From positions 340,259 to 404,258 of the forward strand of contig NZ_JBAMHQ010000002.1 of assembly GCF_037081775.1 (NCBI RefSeq): 64,000 nt of DNA, in the 5' to 3' direction. The first letter of the stretch is position 1; every line of letters begins with the position of its first letter. Source of the stretch: Haladaptatus sp. ZSTT2. GTDB taxonomy: Archaea; Halobacteriota; Halobacteria; Halobacteriales; Halococcaceae. Shown here one piece after another: positions 33,993-42,454 of this stretch. The position numbers were made by a program, and so were the translations under genes. The notes beneath the pieces were generated by a model. That model was not told the DNA's origin, made no database searches, and saw nothing but the letters and a program-made list of their open reading frames with translations.

Positions 33993-34730
33993 TTAGTCGC
34001 CGTGTTGGTACAACTCGCCGTAGCCTTTGATGAGTTTCGGCTCGGGCGGTTTGTAGGTCATGACCTTGCTCGTGGACTTGCCGAGTTGCACGAGCGACTC
34101 TGCGAGCACGGCGGCCGCGCCGACGCTATCGACCACGGGAACCGGAAGTTCGGCTTCGAGCGCCTCGTCTAGGCCACCCATCCCGGCACAGCCGAGGCAG
34201 ATGGCTTCTGCGCCGTCTTCTTCGATTGCCTGCCAGCTCACTTCGAGGAGGCCTTCAACGGTCGCCTCGCGCGCCGTCTCGGTCTCGATGACGGTGAGGT
34301 CGGTACACCGGACGGAGGCACACTGCGATTCGAGGCCGGTCTTTTTGACGGCGGCTTCGATGAAGTGTTTCGCCCGCGGAAGGATGGTCGCCACCGAGAA
34401 CGTCGCACCGAGCATGTTCGCGACGTACATGGAAGCTTCTGCAATGCCGACGACCGGCTTTTCGGTCACTTCTCTGCAGGCTTCGATGCCGGGGTCGCCC
34501 CAGCAAGCGACGATGAACGCGTCGAACTCTTCATCCGTGTCGTTCAGAATTTCTTCGACAAGTCCGGGCACAGCGAGGTAGTCGTCGTAGTACGATTCGA
34601 TGCTCACTGGCCCGCGCTCGGGCGAGACGGCGACGACTTCGGTTGTGTCTGCAGTGTAGCGGTTTGCGACCCGACCGATGTTCTCGGTCATTTCGAGGGT
34701 TGTGTTCGGATTGATTGCTTTGATTTTCAT
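33993..34730 (-). CDS. Asp/Glu/hydantoin racemase family protein
   Basis: 245 residues from ATG at 34730; a start five codons upstream is possible. It begins MKIKAINPNTT, the family N-terminus, and has the two catalytic cysteines in IVACWGDPGI (C76) and AICLGCAGMGG (about 186). Hydantoin racemases interconvert D- and L-5-substituted hydantoins, letting a stereospecific hydantoinase consume both. Positioned upstream of the second HyuB/HyuA operon on the same strand and possibly cotranscribed with it. Glutamate or maleate isomerase activity is an alternative. Confidence 0.9.
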   Translation of the reverse strand: MKIKAINPNTTLEMTENIGRVANRYTADTTEVVAVSPERGPVSIESYYDDYLAVPGLVEEILNDTDEEFDAFIVACWGDPGIEACREVTEKPVVGIAEASMYVANMLGATFSVATILPRAKHFIEAAVKKTGLESQCASVRCTDLTVIETETAREATVEGLLEVSWQAIEEDGAEAICLGCAGMGGLDEALEAELPVPVVDSVGAAAVLAESLVQLGKSTSKVMTYKPPEPKLIKGYGELYQHGD

Positions 34731-34809
34731 GTGCTTGCCAGTCACGGGCGGTTGCCCATGCGCTGTGTTGACAATTGAGCCAAGAGCAATAAATCGTTCG
34801 TGCGCTGCG

Positions 34810-35376
34810 TTACTCGTCTTCGAGGTCTGCTGGCTGAGTGCCGATGCCGTCTGGCCAGCCCGTCGGCTTCGCGGCGCTTGGCTGTGCGTACTCGCGTTTG
34901 AGCACCATCGGCGTGCGTTCGAGTGAAAGGACGAGGTCGCCGTCCTGATTGTAGGCGCGAAGTTCGACGGTGACCATGCCGACGTGGTCGCGCGATTTGC
35001 TCTCGCGTTTTTTGAGCACTTCGCTCTCTGCGAACAGGGTATCGCCGTGGTACACCGGGCCGTGATGCCGGATGTCGTCGTAACCGAGGTTCGCCGTCGC
35101 GTTCGCGGAGATGTCGATGACGCTCATGCCCACCGCGAGTGCGATGACGAACGTGCCGTCTACGAGAATCTCGCCGAACTCGGTCTGTGAGGCGTACGCC
35201 TCGTTGAAGTGCATCGGGTTCAGGTTCATCGTGATGTTCGTGAACCAGATGTTGTCCGTCTCCGTTACTGTGCGGCCGTAGGGGTGTTTGTAGATGTCGC
35301 CAACTTCGAAATCTTCGTAATACCGTCCCTGCCATCCAGCTACCAGTCGCCGTGCGTGTGCGCTGTCCTCTGTCAT
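34810..35376 (-). CDS. MaoC-type acyl-CoA dehydratase (mesaconyl-CoA hydratase-like)
   Basis: 188 residues from ATG at 35376, with GGAG eight bases upstream; GTG at 35385 is an alternative. Hot-dog fold hydratase features: GRYYEDFEVGDIYKHPYGRT, then the active-site segment FTNITMNLNPMHFNEAYA with Asn/His, and VDGTFVIALAVGMSV. The family hydrates enoyl-CoA or dehydrates hydroxyacyl-CoA; haloarchaeal mesaconyl-CoA and related hydratases look like this. It neighbours an Ach1-type CoA transferase and an acyl-CoA dehydrogenase, so it is the hydration step of a short-chain acid pathway. Confidence 0.9.
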   Translation of the reverse strand: MTEDSAHARRLVAGWQGRYYEDFEVGDIYKHPYGRTVTETDNIWFTNITMNLNPMHFNEAYASQTEFGEILVDGTFVIALAVGMSVIDISANATANLGYDDIRHHGPVYHGDTLFAESEVLKKRESKSRDHVGMVTVELRAYNQDGDLVLSLERTPMVLKREYAQPSAAKPTGWPDGIGTQPADLEDE

Positions 35377-35433
35377 CTGTGTCACTCCTACCCACGCTGG
35401 CCTGCTATAGGAGGTTTTCCATCGTGACAGTGC

Positions 35434-36888
35434 TTAGCCCGTCCAGTCGAATGCCGTTTCGGTGTCGAGCGGAATATGGCCGCCGTCGGCCGTCGCCTGC
35501 GTGAGATACTCACGGAGTGCGTCGCGGTAGTCGGGATGTGCGCAGTTTTCGATGAGTGCTGCTGCGCGTTCGCGCGGCGAGAGCCCGCGCAGGTCAGCCA
35601 CGCCCTGTTCTGTTACGATGACAGAGAGGTCGTGTTCGGTGTGGTCGACGTGAGGGACGGCGGGGACGATTCTCGAAATTGCGCCGTCTTTCGCCGTCGA
35701 GGAAAGGGCGATGACCGCGAGCGTGCTGTTGCGGCTGAAGTCGCCGCTACCGCCGATACCGTTTATCATGTGTCGGCCACCGAGGTGCGTCGAGTTTGCG
35801 TTGCCGAAGATATCGACTTCAAGCGCGCTGTTGACGCCGATGACGCCAAAGCGGTCGATGAGCGTCGGGCTGTTCGAGATATCTGCATTTCTGACGATGA
35901 CCGACTTCGCGTACCGGTCGATGTCCTCGAACAGCCGTTTCTGGCCGTCGGCACTCAGTGCGAGCGACGCGGCGCTCGCAGAAGCGAGGCTGTCTTCGTC
36001 GATCATGTCGAGCAGGCCGTCTTGAATGACCTCACCGAAATACGAGACGGTACGCTCACCGAAATCGAAGCTCTTGAACGACGCCATGAGTGCATTACCG
36101 AGACTCCCCACGCCGAACTGCAGATTTACGTCGGATTCGTACAGGGGATTCACTTCGATTTCGGTTTCGAGGAATCCGGCCAGATTCGCGGCGATGTCGC
36201 GATCTACGTCGTTTGGCGCGCGAAACTGGTAGGGTTTGTCCGGGCGGTCTGTCTCAACAACGAAGTCGAGTTTTCCCGGGTCGAACGAAATCTTCGCCGC
36301 ACCGATTCGGTCGCCGGGGCCGTCAATCGGGATGGGTTCGCGGTTCGGGGGCAACTCTCGTTCGTACACATCGTGAAGCGCTGCCAGAGAGAGGGGCTGG
36401 GCGTGGTTGAGTTCGACGATGAGTTTCTTCGCACTGCGAACGTAAGAGAGCGTGTGGCCGATGGAGGTGGTCGGAATGAACCAGTCTTCACCCACAGCGA
36501 CGGCTTCGACGATGGCGACGTCCGGGTCGCCAAAGTGCCCTAACAACACCTCATCCCCGAGTTTGGAGATGTGTCGGTCGTGAAAGGCAATTGTTCCGTC
36601 GTTGACTGCGGCGCGAGCACTTGCGGTCGCCTGATACGGAAACCGGCGGGCAATCGCGCCCGCCTCCACGAGGGCGGTGTCGATTTCGTCACCCACACTC
36701 CCCCCACTGATCAGGGTGAGTGAGAGATCACGGCTGCTCTCTGCAAGGGCGAGGGGGACCGCTTTCGGATACCCAGCGCGGCCAAACCCACTCACAACGA
36801 CCGTGGCGTCATCGCCGATACTCGCCGCCGCCTCCGCAGGCGACCCGCTCGGTAGCTGTCCCGTCTTGCGTTGTAGATTGCGTGTCAT
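35434..36888 (-). CDS. Acetyl-CoA hydrolase / CoA-transferase family (Cat1/Ach1-type)
   Basis: 484 residues, standard for this family. Motifs include VVVSGFGRAGYPKAVP near the N-terminus, the catalytic-glutamate region VSYFGEVIQDGLLDMID, GIGGSGDFSRNS, and VTEQGVADLRGLSPRERA near the end. It exchanges CoA between an acyl-CoA and acetate or succinate. It is 57 bp ahead of the MaoC gene on the same strand and divergent from the acyl-CoA dehydrogenase. Together they form a CoA activation, dehydrogenation and hydration set. Substrate not determined. Confidence 0.93.
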   Translation of the reverse strand: MTRNLQRKTGQLPSGSPAEAAASIGDDATVVVSGFGRAGYPKAVPLALAESSRDLSLTLISGGSVGDEIDTALVEAGAIARRFPYQATASARAAVNDGTIAFHDRHISKLGDEVLLGHFGDPDVAIVEAVAVGEDWFIPTTSIGHTLSYVRSAKKLIVELNHAQPLSLAALHDVYERELPPNREPIPIDGPGDRIGAAKISFDPGKLDFVVETDRPDKPYQFRAPNDVDRDIAANLAGFLETEIEVNPLYESDVNLQFGVGSLGNALMASFKSFDFGERTVSYFGEVIQDGLLDMIDEDSLASASAASLALSADGQKRLFEDIDRYAKSVIVRNADISNSPTLIDRFGVIGVNSALEVDIFGNANSTHLGGRHMINGIGGSGDFSRNSTLAVIALSSTAKDGAISRIVPAVPHVDHTEHDLSVIVTEQGVADLRGLSPRERAAALIENCAHPDYRDALREYLTQATADGGHIPLDTETAFDWTG

Positions 36889-37036
36889 TAGTGTCTCTCT
36901 GTCGCGGCGGTGGGCGGACGAGTTTAGCCACTGTTCGCCACTCGGCCGTGCGATTGTTATGCATAGTCAGTGCGAATAGGGGTTAAGCGTTTGTGTCGAG
37001 CCAGATTCTACGCAACCCTCGGGGCAAGGTAGCAAA

Positions 37037-37058
37037 GGGCATAGATTTATTGATGCCC
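37037..37058. promoter_or_regulatory. Inverted repeat GGGCAT..ATGCCC over the TATA box of the acyl-CoA dehydrogenase gene
   Basis: Six-base arms around AGATTTATTG, which holds the TATA-like TTTATT about 25-30 nt before the ATG at 37076. A protein bound here would block TBP, so this is a candidate repressor operator. Confidence 0.45.
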
Positions 37059-37075
37059 ACACAAAGCAACGTCCG

Positions 37076-38281
37076 ATGGTGGACATTCCGACCGATACGG
37101 TCGAGTTATCGGAGCAACAGCGATTGGTACGAGACAGCATACGCGACATCTGCAGCGAGTTCGACGACGAGTACTGGCGTGCAAAAGACGCGAACAACGA
37201 GTACCCACAGGCGTTCGTCGACGAGCTAGCTGCGGGCGGTTGGTTCGGCATTCTCATCCCCGAGGAGTACGGCGGCGTCGGGATGGGGACACCGGAAACC
37301 GTGGTTATGATGGAGGAGATTGCCGCGAGCGGCGGCGGATTTGCCGCAGCACAGGCCATCCACGGCGGTATTTACAACAGCGTCCCGCTCGTGAAATACG
37401 GCAGCGAGGCGATGAAAACCGACCTCTTACCCAAAGTCGCCGCGGGTGAGAAGGCCATTCAATCACTCGGGTTGACGGAGCCAAACGCTGGGTCTGATTC
37501 GACCTCTATCGAGACGACGGCCGAAAAAAAGGGAGACGAGTACGTCATCAACGGCCAGAAAATCTGGATTTCTCGCGTCGATGCGAGCGACTACCTCGTC
37601 GTCGTCGCCCGGACGACGCCGAAAGCCGAGGTTGAAAAACGCACACGCGGCATCTCGCTGTTTCTTGTCGACATCGCGGAGGCAAAAGCAGCGGGGCAGT
37701 TAGAGATGAAAGAAATCGACAAAACTGCGAGCAACGCCGTCCACGCTTTCGAACTCTGGTTCGAGGGGCTTCGCGTTCCGGCGGAGAACCTCATCGGGGA
37801 GGAAGACAAGGGCTTCTATCACCTTTTAGACGGCTTGAACGAAGAGCGGCTGGTCATCGCCGCAGAGTGTCTCGGGCTTGGCGAGCTCGCAATCGACCGC
37901 GGCGTTTCCTACGCTCGCGAACGTGTGGTGTTCGACCGGCCAATCGGCTCGAATCAAGCGATTCAACACCCGCTCGCAGAAGCCTACGCGCGCGTCCAGG
38001 CGGCCAAACAGTTGACCTACAGCGCCGCAAACATCGCGGAGAAGGCCTCGGGCCGAGAAATCGGTGCACAGGCGAACATGGCGAAGTTCCTCGCCGCAGA
38101 TGCCGCATTCGAGGCCGCCGACGCGGCGGTACAGTGTCACGGCGGCTTTGGCGTCGCCCGCGAGTACAACGTCGAACGCTACTTCCGGGAAGCCAGACTG
38201 ACCCGCCTCGTCCCGATTACCCAAGAACTCGTCCTCAACTATGTTGGGACGAAAGTGCTCGGGTTGCCACGTTCGTACTGA
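37076..38281 (+). CDS. Acyl-CoA dehydrogenase
   Basis: 401 residues. FAD/acyl-CoA dehydrogenase motifs: LIPEEYGGVGMG, LGLTEPNAGSDSTS, INGQKIWISRVDASDY, then the C-terminal CHGGFGVAREYNVERYFREARL. It oxidises an acyl-CoA to the 2,3-enoyl-CoA with electrons to ETF. Its TATA box is enclosed by an inverted repeat at 37037, and an IclR gene with palindromic sites follows, so it is probably a regulated catabolic gene. Chain length specificity is not evident. Confidence 0.93.
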   Translation: MVDIPTDTVELSEQQRLVRDSIRDICSEFDDEYWRAKDANNEYPQAFVDELAAGGWFGILIPEEYGGVGMGTPETVVMMEEIAASGGGFAAAQAIHGGIYNSVPLVKYGSEAMKTDLLPKVAAGEKAIQSLGLTEPNAGSDSTSIETTAEKKGDEYVINGQKIWISRVDASDYLVVVARTTPKAEVEKRTRGISLFLVDIAEAKAAGQLEMKEIDKTASNAVHAFELWFEGLRVPAENLIGEEDKGFYHLLDGLNEERLVIAAECLGLGELAIDRGVSYARERVVFDRPIGSNQAIQHPLAEAYARVQAAKQLTYSAANIAEKASGREIGAQANMAKFLAADAAFEAADAAVQCHGGFGVAREYNVERYFREARLTRLVPITQELVLNYVGTKVLGLPRSY

Positions 38282-38322
38282 GTTCAACATTTGCGTCGCA
38301 TCGAACACCGACAGGCAAGAGT

Positions 38323-38339
38323 GTTCAGCGGTGCCGAAC
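38323..38339. promoter_or_regulatory. Palindromic motif GTTCAGCGGTGCCGAAC (copy 1)
   Basis: Arms GTTC and GAAC, 41 nt after the acyl-CoA dehydrogenase stop. It matches copy 2 (38488) in 14 of 17 bases. Arms of this GTTC..GAAC kind are compatible with IclR-family operators. Confidence 0.45.
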
Positions 38340-38487
38340 AGACCGCTGTCTGATGTGGGCCCACACTATGTACGAACAGCATCCTCAGTTCCGATGTAGA
38401 ATGGTGGTACCGTTCTATCAATCTCAATATTTGCGGAATTTGTTCGAAAAAATCGGGAATATGCATAGCGTTATCCACCCACATTCC

Positions 38488-38504
38488 GTTCAGTACTGCC
38501 GAAC
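38488..38504. promoter_or_regulatory. Palindromic motif GTTCAGTACTGCCGAAC (copy 2)
   Basis: Lies 94-110 nt upstream of the IclR start. The third copy is at 39437. A distal operator for IclR autoregulation is plausible. Confidence 0.5.
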
Positions 38505-38580
38505 ACGAAGGTAGGCGATTTGGTGCAGCCAGCGTGTTAATTTGGCACAGTCAGGGCGGAAACCTTTTGTCCATGTGTGG

Positions 38581-38594
38581 TATGGTTTTCCATA
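38581..38594. promoter_or_regulatory. Inverted repeat TATGGTTTTCCATA at the IclR gene start
   Basis: Perfect five-base arms around TTTT, ending three bases before the ATG at 38598 and downstream of the TATA-like CTTTTGT. It covers the expected transcription start, a classical place for autorepression. Confidence 0.45.
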
Positions 38595-38597
38595 TAT

Positions 38598-39371
38598 ATG
38601 CCCAAAACGCCCACTACAACCGATAACATCAAATCGGTAGAAACGGCGTTCGCCATCATGGAACTGCTCGCAGAGAGCCAACAGACCGGGGTGACCGACA
38701 TCGCCACGGAGCTTGAGCTCGCAAAGAGCACCGTCCACAACCATCTCACTACCCTGAAGAATCTCGACTACGTCGTCCGTGAGGGGGAGAAATACCGGCT
38801 GAGCTGGCGTTTTCTCAAGCTAGGCGAGGAGATTCGGGACAACCACCCGAAGTATCGACTGTTTCAACGGCACACCGAGAATCTTGCGTCACACTTTGAA
38901 GAGCGCGCTCAGTTCATTGTCGAGGAAAACGGCAAGGGTGTCTACCTGTTTCGTGAGACGGGAACGCACGCGGTCCGAACCGATTCTGGCGTCGGAAAGC
39001 GCATCTTCCTTCACTCCACTGCCGCGGGCAAAGCGATACTGGCCCACCTGCCCGAATCACGAGTACACGACATCATCGAAACGTGGGGGCTGCCACCAGT
39101 GACCAGCTATACGATCACCGATCGCGAGGAGCTCTTGACAGAGTTGGAAACGATCAAAGAACAGGGATACGCCTTCAACCGCGAGGAGAATTTAGAGCGG
39201 CTGAACGCCGTGGGAGTTCCCGTGAGAGACCCAGATGGTGGCGTAATCGGGGCGATGAGCGTGTCCGGCCCGTCTCACCGTCTCAAAGGCCAGTATTTCG
39301 AACAGGAGATTCCAGACTTTCTGCTCGGGTTGGCGAACGAAATCGAACTGAACCTAGCATATCCGCGCTAA
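38598..39371 (+). CDS. IclR family transcriptional regulator 1
   Basis: 257 residues from ATG at 38598; a start seven codons earlier would overlap the promoter. The N-terminal winged helix-turn-helix (about 5-70) has TGVTDIATELELAKSTVHNH as its recognition region. The C-terminal IclR effector domain has LHSTAAGKAILAHLPESRV, GLPPVTSYTITDREELL and VSGPSHRLKG. Haloarchaeal IclR proteins act as local repressors or activators of catabolic genes. Likely targets are itself, the acyl-CoA dehydrogenase and neighbours, judging by the palindromes around it. It is related in sequence to the second IclR at 42455. Confidence 0.93.
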   Translation: MPKTPTTTDNIKSVETAFAIMELLAESQQTGVTDIATELELAKSTVHNHLTTLKNLDYVVREGEKYRLSWRFLKLGEEIRDNHPKYRLFQRHTENLASHFEERAQFIVEENGKGVYLFRETGTHAVRTDSGVGKRIFLHSTAAGKAILAHLPESRVHDIIETWGLPPVTSYTITDREELLTELETIKEQGYAFNREENLERLNAVGVPVRDPDGGVIGAMSVSGPSHRLKGQYFEQEIPDFLLGLANEIELNLAYPR

Positions 39372-39436
39372 GGGCGCAGAAACGTGACATTCTCGTATCG
39401 CCAACCCATTAATTGTGATGTTCGAATGGTATTCTA

Positions 39437-39453
39437 GTTCAGTACTGATGAAC
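39437..39453. promoter_or_regulatory. Palindromic motif GTTCAGTACTGATGAAC (copy 3)
   Basis: Shares GTTCAGTACTG with copy 2 and retains GAAC at the end. It lies 66 nt after the IclR stop and about 145 nt before the RdfA start. Confidence 0.45.
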
Positions 39454-39596
39454 AGCATACAAAATTGTGAAAAACCGCCGCATATACACATTTAGTTCGT
39501 GAATCGCCGCTACAGTTCCAGAAGTCGGGAATGTATAACAGAAGTACTGTTGTGATGGAAATGCTCATGAGGGTTGCGAACAGAGAGTAGATACGG

Positions 39597-40232
39597 ATGG
39601 CAAACACGAACGAGTCGGAAGACGGCACGCGAGCAGGTCGGCGGAGTAAGGTTCATCGCAAGCTCACGAAGTACGGACTCGACGACATGGGAGAGGAACT
39701 TGCCGCACTGTGGACGGCGACGGGCGACGACCATTGGAGTCTGCGGGATTTAGCAGACCGTGCAAATCGGGCGATGCTCAAGCAAGCGATGACTGACGCG
39801 GGAATGCAACCCGTCGATGACGAAGTTGCGACAGCGTATCAGGTCTTGACCAACGACGACACGAGCAGCGGGGATAAACTCCGCATTGAACGCCGCCTCA
39901 AGCGCCAACAGGTGCCAATTGACGACCTCACCCGTGATTTCGTCTCGTATCAGGCCGTGCGGACGTATCTCACGAAAGTTCGCGGTGTCGAATATGACCG
40001 AGACCATGGCGATCGCCTCGAACGGGAATCACAGAACATCCAAAAGCTCCGTGGGCGCACAGAAACAGTCACCCAGAGTAAACTTGCCCAACTCCGTAAC
40101 ACCGACAGACTCTCGCTGGGTGAGTTTCGCGTGATGGTCAGCGTTCGCGTGTTCTGTGAGGACTGTGGCGGCCAGTACGAAGTCGCAGAACTTTTAGACG
40201 ACGGTGCTTGTGACTGTGAAACGACCGACTGA
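39597..40232 (+). CDS. RdfA-like protein 1 (paired with SMC-like gene)
   Basis: 211 residues. N-terminal helical region KYGLDDMGEELAALWTATGD then WSLRDLADRANRAMLKQAM, a central helical part, and a C-terminal zinc-binding-looking end with CEDC and CDC. This is the architecture of rod-determining factor RdfA, whose H. volcanii member is needed for rod shape and is encoded beside an SMC-like gene (Sph3) as I recall. Here an SMC-like gene follows 140 bp downstream on the same strand. The relation to other RdfA-like proteins at 57147 and 60232 is clear in the layout although the sequences have diverged. Function in this island is unknown. Confidence 0.82.
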   Translation: MANTNESEDGTRAGRRSKVHRKLTKYGLDDMGEELAALWTATGDDHWSLRDLADRANRAMLKQAMTDAGMQPVDDEVATAYQVLTNDDTSSGDKLRIERRLKRQQVPIDDLTRDFVSYQAVRTYLTKVRGVEYDRDHGDRLERESQNIQKLRGRTETVTQSKLAQLRNTDRLSLGEFRVMVSVRVFCEDCGGQYEVAELLDDGACDCETTD

Positions 40233-40372
40233 AACGCCCCGGCGATCGCGTTCTTGAGAGGAGAGCAGAGACGTGTCACATCGAGTGTGCCAAACAGCAT
40301 CCCAAGGGGGCAGTCTCTCGCTCAAAGTACCCTCAAGACTTAAGATAACTCGCCGTTCAGTGTGTTATAAGA

Positions 40373-42322
40373 ATGAGCGTTGAACAACAAACGAAGGAAA
40401 AAGCGAGTATCCACGTTGAAAATATCGGTGGAATTTCTGAAACGGATGTCACATTCTCGCCCGGAGTCACCATTCTTGCTGGTCGAAACGCAACCAACCG
40501 CACTTCGCTCTTACAGGCTATCATGGCCGTGTGCGGGAGCGACAACGTCTCCGTCAAGGGCGACGCAGATGAGGCCTACGTCGAACTCACGATTGGGGAG
40601 GAAACCTACACGCGTACACTCTCGCGTCACAACGGCGTGGTGAGTGGTGATGGAACCCCACATCTCGAAAATCCCACGCTCGCAGACCTGTTTGCGTTCT
40701 TGCTCGAATCGAACGAGGCGCGCAGAGCCGTCGCCCTCGGTGAAGACCTCCGCGAACTCATCATGCGCCCGGTCGATACAGAGGAGATTCAAGCCGAAAT
40801 CTCTCGGCTCGTTGCAGAGCGCAAGTCGCTCGAAGACGAACTTGCAGAAATCGACTCGCTCAAAGGAAAGCTGCCAGAGCTCGAAAGCGAACGCACGCGC
40901 CTCGAAGCCCAAATCGAGGAGAAAAAGGAAGCACTCGAAGCCAAAGAACAAGAGATTGAGACGATAGATGCAGACGTAGAAGAGTCGCGTGAGGAGAAAG
41001 AAAAGTTCGAAGAAACGCTCGACAAACTTCGAGGGAAGCGCTCCTCGCTCGATGACGTTCGCTACGACCTTGAGACAGAACAAGAAAGTCTCTCTGCGCT
41101 CAAGCAAGAGCAACACGAACTCGAAGACGAGTCACAATCCCTGCCGGACGCGCCGGTCGGTGAAATCAAGGACATCGAGTCAGATATCGAACGATTGCGC
41201 GGAAAAAAACAGACCATCGAAAGCGAGCTGACGGAACTCCAGAGCATCATCCGATTCAACGAGGAGATGCTCAACGGGACGAACCGCGAACTGCTCGACG
41301 CGCTGAGCGCAGAGCGTGACGGTGATGGGTCGCTCACCGACAAGCTGCTCGAAGCCGACGCAACGACGTGTTGGACCTGTGGCAGTGCGGTCGAAACCGA
41401 CCAGATAACGTCGACGGTGAGCCAGCTCAAAGATTTAAATCGGCAGAAGATCAGCGCGACAAACGAGATTCAGTCGGATTTAGACGAATTGAAAGCAGAA
41501 CGGAGCTCCCTCCAGCAAAAACAACAGCAACGCGAGCGGGTCGAACGTCGCCTCGCGGAAATCGAAGACGAAATCGAAGACCGAAACGAGAGCATCGAAA
41601 CGCTGAGAGAGCGGCGTGAGGCGCTGACCGAAGAAATCGAGCAGATAGAAGAAACGGTCGATGACGTAGAAGACGACTCCTACAGCGAGATTATCGAGGT
41701 TCACCGCGAAGCCAACCAGCTGGAGTACGAACTCGGCAAGCTCGAAAACGACTTAGAGCGTGTCGAAGACCAGATTTCGACGCTCGAATCACGCATCAGA
41801 GAGCGCGACAGCCTCGTTTCGACCCGCGAATCGGTGCAAGCCGACATCGAAGAGCTACGGACGAAAATCGAGCGCATCGAAGAAGAGGCAATCGAAGGCT
41901 TCAACGAGCACATGGACACAGTGCTCTCGATGCTCGATTACGCCAATATCGAACGTATCTGGCTCGAACGTATCGAACGTGAAGTGCGCGAGGGGCGACG
42001 GAAAGTCCAAAAAAGCGTGTTCGAGTTGCACGTCATCCGGAGCACGGCCTCCGGTGCAACCTACGAGGACACGGTTGACCACCTGAGCGAAAGCGAGCGG
42101 GAGGTGACGGGCCTCGTGTTCGCCCTCGCTGGCTATCTCGCCCACGACGTCCACGAGACTGTCTCGTTCATGTTGCTTGACTCGCTCGAAGCCATCGACT
42201 CAGAACGTATCGCGTCGCTTCTCGAATACTTAGACGACTACTCAGAGTACCTCGTCGTCGCGTTGCTCCCAGAGGACGCGGCCGCCGTCAGCGACGACTA
42301 CCAGCGCATCACCGAAATCTAA
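40373..42322 (+). CDS. Archaea-specific SMC-related ATPase with NATNRTS P-loop and central CxxC
   Basis: 649 residues. N-terminal ATPase half with a P-loop GRNATNRTS (37-45) that lacks the usual GK pair (N42, R43). Long coiled coil from about 140 to 520, interrupted at its midpoint by CWTC (C333, C336), which resembles the Rad50 zinc hook. C-terminal half with LSESEREVTG (signature-like), and FMLLDSLEAID in place of a canonical Walker B DE. Related to haloarchaeal Sph/ASP proteins. It follows RdfA 1, and a TTAAGATA element about 35 nt upstream suggests its own promoter. ATP hydrolysis may be weak or absent. Confidence 0.9.
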   Translation: MSVEQQTKEKASIHVENIGGISETDVTFSPGVTILAGRNATNRTSLLQAIMAVCGSDNVSVKGDADEAYVELTIGEETYTRTLSRHNGVVSGDGTPHLENPTLADLFAFLLESNEARRAVALGEDLRELIMRPVDTEEIQAEISRLVAERKSLEDELAEIDSLKGKLPELESERTRLEAQIEEKKEALEAKEQEIETIDADVEESREEKEKFEETLDKLRGKRSSLDDVRYDLETEQESLSALKQEQHELEDESQSLPDAPVGEIKDIESDIERLRGKKQTIESELTELQSIIRFNEEMLNGTNRELLDALSAERDGDGSLTDKLLEADATTCWTCGSAVETDQITSTVSQLKDLNRQKISATNEIQSDLDELKAERSSLQQKQQQRERVERRLAEIEDEIEDRNESIETLRERREALTEEIEQIEETVDDVEDDSYSEIIEVHREANQLEYELGKLENDLERVEDQISTLESRIRERDSLVSTRESVQADIEELRTKIERIEEEAIEGFNEHMDTVLSMLDYANIERIWLERIEREVREGRRKVQKSVFELHVIRSTASGATYEDTVDHLSESEREVTGLVFALAGYLAHDVHETVSFMLLDSLEAIDSERIASLLEYLDDYSEYLVVALLPEDAAAVSDDYQRITEI

Positions 42323-42454
42323 CGGTTCGCGCTTTTCCCCGTTTTCGGGCACCAATTGGCTAACAACAGTACGCCTGTTATGTATGTCGTGGAGTACGGC
42401 CATTTTCGCGGTACTCGCTCCCGTCGTTTAGGAATCGTTCACCATGACGAAATT

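Larger units (their letters stand above)
38282..38597. other. 316-bp intergenic region with IclR-type candidate operators
   Basis: No coding region is supported here. It holds two copies of a 17-bp palindrome-like motif (38323-38339, 38488-38504), a run of AT-rich sequence, and the IclR gene promoter with a 14-bp inverted repeat at 38581. The stretch looks regulatory throughout. Confidence 0.6.

Noticed and set aside
34742..35395. Arg/His-rich 217-codon frame overlapping the MaoC gene
   Set aside because: Out of frame with the clear MaoC product and very basic, unlike proteins here.
40481..40507. Possible sequencing error or frameshift in the P-loop of the first SMC-like gene
   Set aside because: The frame is open across 649 codons with consistent acidic coiled coil, and I recall the NATNRTS form from other haloarchaeal proteins, so a real variant is likelier.
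42430..42450. GTTCACCATGACGAAA near the 3' end of IclR 2 as a fourth copy of the IclR motif
   Set aside because: The right arm is incomplete and it lies at the 3' end of the gene, not at a promoter.
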